9,514 nt of DNA, from NCBI GenBank assembly GCA_946479125.1, contig CAMLET010000088.1, positions 1-9,514 on the forward strand, written 5' to 3'. The stretch comes from an uncultured Flavobacteriales bacterium (GTDB lineage: Bacteria; Bacteroidota; Bacteroidia; Flavobacteriales; Crocinitomicaceae). A program made the translations under genes and the position numbers. The notes under the pieces are model-generated. The model ran no database searches. It was not told where the DNA came from and worked only from the letters and a program-made list of their open reading frames with translations. Shown here one piece after another: positions 6,464-9,514 of the stretch (the first letter of the stretch is position 1; every line of letters starts with the position of its first letter).

Positions 6464-8734
6464 ATGAGAAGGATTTTTAACTTTTTTGCTTTTGGAATAG
6501 TACTAATCAGTATGAATTCGAAACTTGTCTTCGGACAACATTCTGTTATTTTTCCGCAGCCACAGTTTTATACTGAAAACAATGATCCGTTTATTCATAA
6601 TGGTGTTTTGACATTACCGGAAAGCGAGGAATCTAAGTACTTGCTAATGCTTTTTGCATCAGAGTTTATGTCATTGTATAAGGTTGAACTCAAGATCTCG
6701 CAGAATTCTAACATTCGCTTTGATAAAGACGTGGCTCAGAAACAGGGGTTTTACAAACTGAATGTGAACGATAAAGGAATCGAGGTCGGTTATAGTGGTC
6801 CTGAAGCGTTGAATTATGCCTTTCAGTCGCTGCTTCAAATGACCAATGAAACAAATGTCTTGGGTTGCCAGGTTGAGGATTACCCGGCATTCAACTACCG
6901 TGGAGTGCATTTGGATTGCGCTCGTCATTTTTTCTCGATCACAGAAATTAAGCTGTTCATTGATGAAATGGCACGATTGAAGTTCAATAAGTTTCACTGG
7001 CATTTGACAGATGATCAGGGCTGGCGAATCGAAATAAAGAAATATCCGAAGTTAACTTCAGTTGGTGCCTGGAGAGATAGCACGCTGATTGGTCATTTTA
7101 GCAAGACGCCCATAGAATACGATCATGTAAAATATGGCGGATTCTATACTCAGGAAGAAGCGAAGGAAATTGTATCGTACGCATGGTACAGAGGAATTGA
7201 AGTGATTCCTGAAATTGAACTTCCGGGACATGCAATGGCGGCTCTGGCTGCTTATCCTGAATTGGGTTGTACCGGGAAAAACCTTGGCGTTTCCGGAACC
7301 TGGGGTGTTTTTGACGATGTGTTTTGTACGAAAGATGAAACGTTGAATTTTCTGAAAGATGTGTTGGCCGAAGTGGTAGAGATCTTTCCTTCTAAAACCA
7401 TTCACGTTGGTGGCGATGAAACGCCAAAAGTGCGGTGGGAAGTTTGTGAGAAATGTCAGGCACAAATTCATAAGCACGGATTGCATAACGAACATGAATT
7501 GCAAAGTTTTGTGATAGGTGAAATGGGCACGTTCCTTCAATCGAAAGGCAGAACGTTAATGGGTTGGGATGAAATTCTGGAAGGTGGTTTAGTTGAAAAT
7601 GCCCAGGTAATGTCGTGGCGGGGAACTGAAGGCGGAATTGCAGCTGCTAAAGCAAAACACAATGTGGTGATGACCCCAACTTCTTATTGTTATTTCGACT
7701 ATTACCAAAGTGGAAATCCTGGTGAGCCGTTGGCAATTGGCGGGTATTTACCATTAGAAAAAGTTTACGATTTTAATCCGATTCCAGCAGAATTAACCGT
7801 TGAAGAACAGAAATATATTCTTGGTGGACAGGCCAATCTGTGGACAGAATATTTACAAACGTTCAAAGCGGTGCAATACATGGTTTTTCCACGTTTGGTA
7901 GCAATGTCGGAAGTATTGTGGACAAAGAAAGAGAAGAGAAAATCGTACAATGAATTTGTTGTTGGTTTGAATGATTTTGTGTTTCCATATTTCGATAAGA
8001 AGGAAATTAATTATTCAAGTGCGGCTTTTGAACCTAAAGTGAACTGGGAAAACTATGCGGAGTATCAAGGAGTTGTTCTGACAGTTGATTATCCGCTGAA
8101 GGAAGCCGAAGTTGGTTTTCAACGAACCAGAGACATCCAATTGAACGAGAATGTTGGTTTGATGCAGTATAGACTAAATATTCGACCAACTGAGACAGAA
8201 CAGGAACATTACTATGATGCTGTAGTTTATTTGGACAATGAATTGGTAGGTAAAACACCGGTGAAAATTCATTCTCATTTAGCGCTTGGAATTGAACTCC
8301 AGTTTGTAACACCACCAAGTGGAAAATACAATGTTCATGGTGATTTAGGTTTAACAGATGGTGTTGTTGGATCGAAACCATGGAAAGGAAATCAGTGGTT
8401 AGGATTCGAAAACGATACTGTACAATTCATGCTTGATTTTAATAACGGTTTTGGAAAGACTAGGCAAGTAAGCACTATCAGTCTTGGTACATTAGATGAT
8501 CCCGGAAGCTGGATCTATCGACCGAAAAAGGTGGAAATTGAATACAGCTCCAATGGCAAAAAGTGGACAAAAACAGAAGCAGTTTTGGAAGGCGATCATT
8601 TTGTGTTTTCGAAGAAAATGAAAGTGCGCTACCTGAAATTTACGGTTATAAATGACGAAAAAATTCCTGCTGGCTTCCCTGGTGCCGGATTCACTCCATG
8701 GACTTTCCTTGACGAACTTATAATTACAAAATGA
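6464..8734 (+). CDS. Secreted GH20 beta-N-acetylhexosaminidase
   Basis: 756 residues from the ATG at 6464; an in-frame TTG at 6443 would add seven residues before the MRR that opens a normal signal peptide. Probable signal-peptidase-I cleavage is VFG then Gln25. GH20 enzymes remove terminal GlcNAc or GalNAc from chitooligosaccharides and glycoconjugates by substrate-assisted catalysis. Seen: an N-terminal GH20b-like domain (about 28-140), then the TIM barrel with substrate Arg146 (NYRGVHLD), HWHLTDDQGWR (178-188), ELPGHA (His256), the catalytic pair Asp318-Glu319 in HVGGDE, pocket residues Trp368, Trp385, Tyr410/Asp412 and Trp460/Glu462. After about 525 comes a C-terminal extension ending in a discoidin/F5-8C-like domain (about 635-756) with IEYSSNGKKW and VRYLKFTV strands, which probably binds carbohydrate. 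All key residues are intact. The stop overlaps the cutC start (ATGA). Confidence 0.95.
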   Translation: MRRIFNFFAFGIVLISMNSKLVFGQHSVIFPQPQFYTENNDPFIHNGVLTLPESEESKYLLMLFASEFMSLYKVELKISQNSNIRFDKDVAQKQGFYKLNVNDKGIEVGYSGPEALNYAFQSLLQMTNETNVLGCQVEDYPAFNYRGVHLDCARHFFSITEIKLFIDEMARLKFNKFHWHLTDDQGWRIEIKKYPKLTSVGAWRDSTLIGHFSKTPIEYDHVKYGGFYTQEEAKEIVSYAWYRGIEVIPEIELPGHAMAALAAYPELGCTGKNLGVSGTWGVFDDVFCTKDETLNFLKDVLAEVVEIFPSKTIHVGGDETPKVRWEVCEKCQAQIHKHGLHNEHELQSFVIGEMGTFLQSKGRTLMGWDEILEGGLVENAQVMSWRGTEGGIAAAKAKHNVVMTPTSYCYFDYYQSGNPGEPLAIGGYLPLEKVYDFNPIPAELTVEEQKYILGGQANLWTEYLQTFKAVQYMVFPRLVAMSEVLWTKKEKRKSYNEFVVGLNDFVFPYFDKKEINYSSAAFEPKVNWENYAEYQGVVLTVDYPLKEAEVGFQRTRDIQLNENVGLMQYRLNIRPTETEQEHYYDAVVYLDNELVGKTPVKIHSHLALGIELQFVTPPSGKYNVHGDLGLTDGVVGSKPWKGNQWLGFENDTVQFMLDFNNGFGKTRQVSTISLGTLDDPGSWIYRPKKVEIEYSSNGKKWTKTEAVLEGDHFVFSKKMKVRYLKFTVINDEKIPAGFPGAGFTPWTFLDELIITK

Positions 8735-9417
8735 AAAAAGAAATGTGCGTTGCGAGCCTTGAGGGTGCGCGACTAGCTGCTAAATACGAAGTGGATAGAA
8801 TTGAAACCTGTATCGCTTTGGAGCAAGGAGGATTAACACCTTCTGAAGCGATGGTGAAGTGGATAGATCAAACATTCGACCTGGAACAGCACGTTTTGAT
8901 ACGTCAAAGAGCTGGTGGATTTAACTACAATTATGATGAGGTTTTAGTAATGCGTGACCAGATTTTGAGCATGAAACAATTAAAGGTTGCTGGTGTTGTT
9001 ATTGGTGCGTTGACAGAAACAATGGAATTGGATTTGGCAGCGCTTGAAAACTGGAAACGTGCAGCTGGCGGTTTAACGCTGACTTTTCATCGTGCCTTTG
9101 ATGAGGTGAAAGATTGGCGAATTGCTATGGATCAATTGATCAAGTTGGGTTTCACACGGATTTTGACAAATGGTCAGGCCAAAAATGTAAAGGAAGGTAC
9201 AGAAACACTTTACGAAATGGTATTGCACGCTGCCGGAAGAATTGAAATTATGGCAGGCGGCGGATTGAAATCAGAAGACATTCCGGTGATGCGAGATAAC
9301 GGTTTGTCGGCAGTTCATTTTTCAGCAACCGTTGCAACCAAACACAGCGAAGGTTCAAAGTTCGCAGAAGAATTGATGATGCCATCGGAGATTATATTGT
9401 CAGGGATGATGAAGTAG
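8731..9417 (+). CDS. cutC: CutC family protein
   Basis: 228 residues, slightly shorter than the usual 240-250. CutC proteins are TIM barrels. Seen: a first strand EMCVASLE, VDRIETC then GGLTPS (22-38; usually GADRIELC), the VLIRQRAGGFNYNYDEV segment (55-71; usually MIRPRxGDF), GVVIGALT, the hallmark TFHRAFDEV (118-126), RILTNGQ (143-149; usually RILTSGG) and IEIMAGGGL (171-179), ending near VHFSAT. The family is named for copper tolerance in E. coli, but a direct copper role has been questioned and no Cys/Met/His-rich metal motif stands out here, so 'copper homeostasis' should be read as a family label. Its ATG overlaps the GH20 stop by 4 nt, implying translational coupling. In Bacteroidota I recall cutC lying near hexosaminidase and glycosylasparaginase genes, which would suggest a job in glycan turnover; that is inference. 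The stop lies inside a palindrome. Confidence 0.93.
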   Translation: MKKEMCVASLEGARLAAKYEVDRIETCIALEQGGLTPSEAMVKWIDQTFDLEQHVLIRQRAGGFNYNYDEVLVMRDQILSMKQLKVAGVVIGALTETMELDLAALENWKRAAGGLTLTFHRAFDEVKDWRIAMDQLIKLGFTRILTNGQAKNVKEGTETLYEMVLHAAGRIEIMAGGGLKSEDIPVMRDNGLSAVHFSATVATKHSEGSKFAEELMMPSEIILSGMMK

Positions 9418-9441
9418 TGACAGGTCGCGACCAGTCACTAC
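9414..9441. repeat. 28-bp near-perfect palindrome spanning the cutC stop codon
   Basis: GTAGTGAC (9414-9421) pairs with GTCACTAC (9434-9441), flanking an A/A mismatch and the self-complementary GGTCGCGACC core (9423-9432). Thirteen of 14 positions per half match. The TAG stop of cutC (9415-9417) lies in the left arm. As RNA it would form an 8-bp stem, a mismatch, 3 more pairs and a CGCG loop. No T tract follows on either strand, so it is not a standard intrinsic terminator. It may still end or stabilise transcripts between convergent genes, or be a dispersed palindromic (REP-like) element. Confidence 0.7.
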
Positions 9442-9450
9442 CTTCACATC

Positions 9451-9514
9451 CTATTTTATTGTATAGAAATCTTTATAGTTTGAATTAGATTTCAAACCTT
9501 CAGATTCAATAAGT
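9451..9514 (-). CDS. C-terminal end of an unidentified protein (partial)
   Basis: Reading leftwards from the right edge, one frame stays open for 20 codons and ends with TAG at 9451-9453. The tail reads ...GLKSNSNYKDFYTIK, a plausible hydrophilic protein end. The two other minus-strand frames are less convincing: one has a stop (TGA) almost at once. The position, convergent with cutC and 33 nt after its stop, fits an ordinary gene end separated by the palindrome. The fragment is too short to identify, and chance openness cannot be excluded. Confidence 0.45.
   Translation of the reverse strand, partial: LIESEGLKSNSNYKDFYTIK

Noticed and set aside
7058..7540. 160-codon minus-strand open frame inside the GH20 gene
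   Set aside because: It lies opposite the best-conserved GH20 catalytic motifs, and its translation has no recognisable domain; it is a shadow of the real gene.
8365..8734. T9SS sorting domain at the end of the GH20 protein
   Set aside because: The C-terminus completes a discoidin-like fold and ends LDELIITK without the conserved sorting-domain motifs.
1..9514. CRISPR array, tRNA, transposon or phage island
   Set aside because: No spaced direct repeats, cloverleaf, transposase motif or target-site duplication was seen on either strand.

Overview
The window looks like chromosomal DNA from a member of the Bacteroidota, probably a flavobacterium-like organism; this is inferred from the gene set, not from a marker gene. 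The clues are an AT-rich sequence with A-rich, SD-poor translation starts, lipoproteins with a short Cys-Gly/Asn-Asp/Glu or Lys tether, a YtxJ-type bacillithiol-linked thioredoxin-fold protein next to pheS, and secreted enzymes whose signal peptides are cut just before a glutamine. There are no transposases, phage genes, CRISPR repeats, tRNAs or rRNAs, and the window reads as ordinary core/accessory chromosome.

Layout: (1) Positions 1-1937, minus strand: a tight three-gene run, pheS (phenylalanyl-tRNA synthetase alpha) -> ytxJ -> an N-terminal fragment of a lipoprotein glutaminyl-peptide cyclotransferase that runs off the left edge. Gaps are 1 and 4 nt. (2) Positions 1938-2119: divergent intergenic region with two dyads. 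(3) Positions 2120-2896, plus strand: two small tandem lipoproteins that look like paralogues, followed by a strong intrinsic terminator at 2923-2958 and a short 9-bp tandem repeat. (4) Positions 3014-6390, minus strand: a large secreted S9-family (prolyl-oligopeptidase-type) peptidase followed, 8 nt later, by an OsmC-family peroxide-reductase-like protein. (5) Positions 6391-6463: short divergent promoter region holding a 12-bp-arm inverted repeat. (6) Positions 6464-9417, plus strand: a secreted GH20 beta-N-acetylhexosaminidase overlapping by 4 nt with cutC, whose stop codon lies inside a 28-bp near-perfect palindrome. (7) Positions 9451-9514: probable C-terminal tail of a convergent minus-strand gene.

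Functional picture: the window mixes translation (PheS), thiol/peroxide homeostasis (YtxJ, OsmC) and envelope or periplasmic hydrolysis (S9 peptidase, GH20). One thread links several genes: the cyclotransferase turns N-terminal Gln into pyroglutamate, and both signal-peptidase-I substrates in the window (the S9 peptidase and the GH20 enzyme) are predicted to expose Gln as their new N-terminus, as expected from the 'Q-rule' reported for Bacteroidetes. I see no clearly new multi-gene system. The best leads are the unexplained lipoprotein pair, the inverted repeats in the divergent promoters, the stop-codon palindrome and the GH20-cutC coupling.
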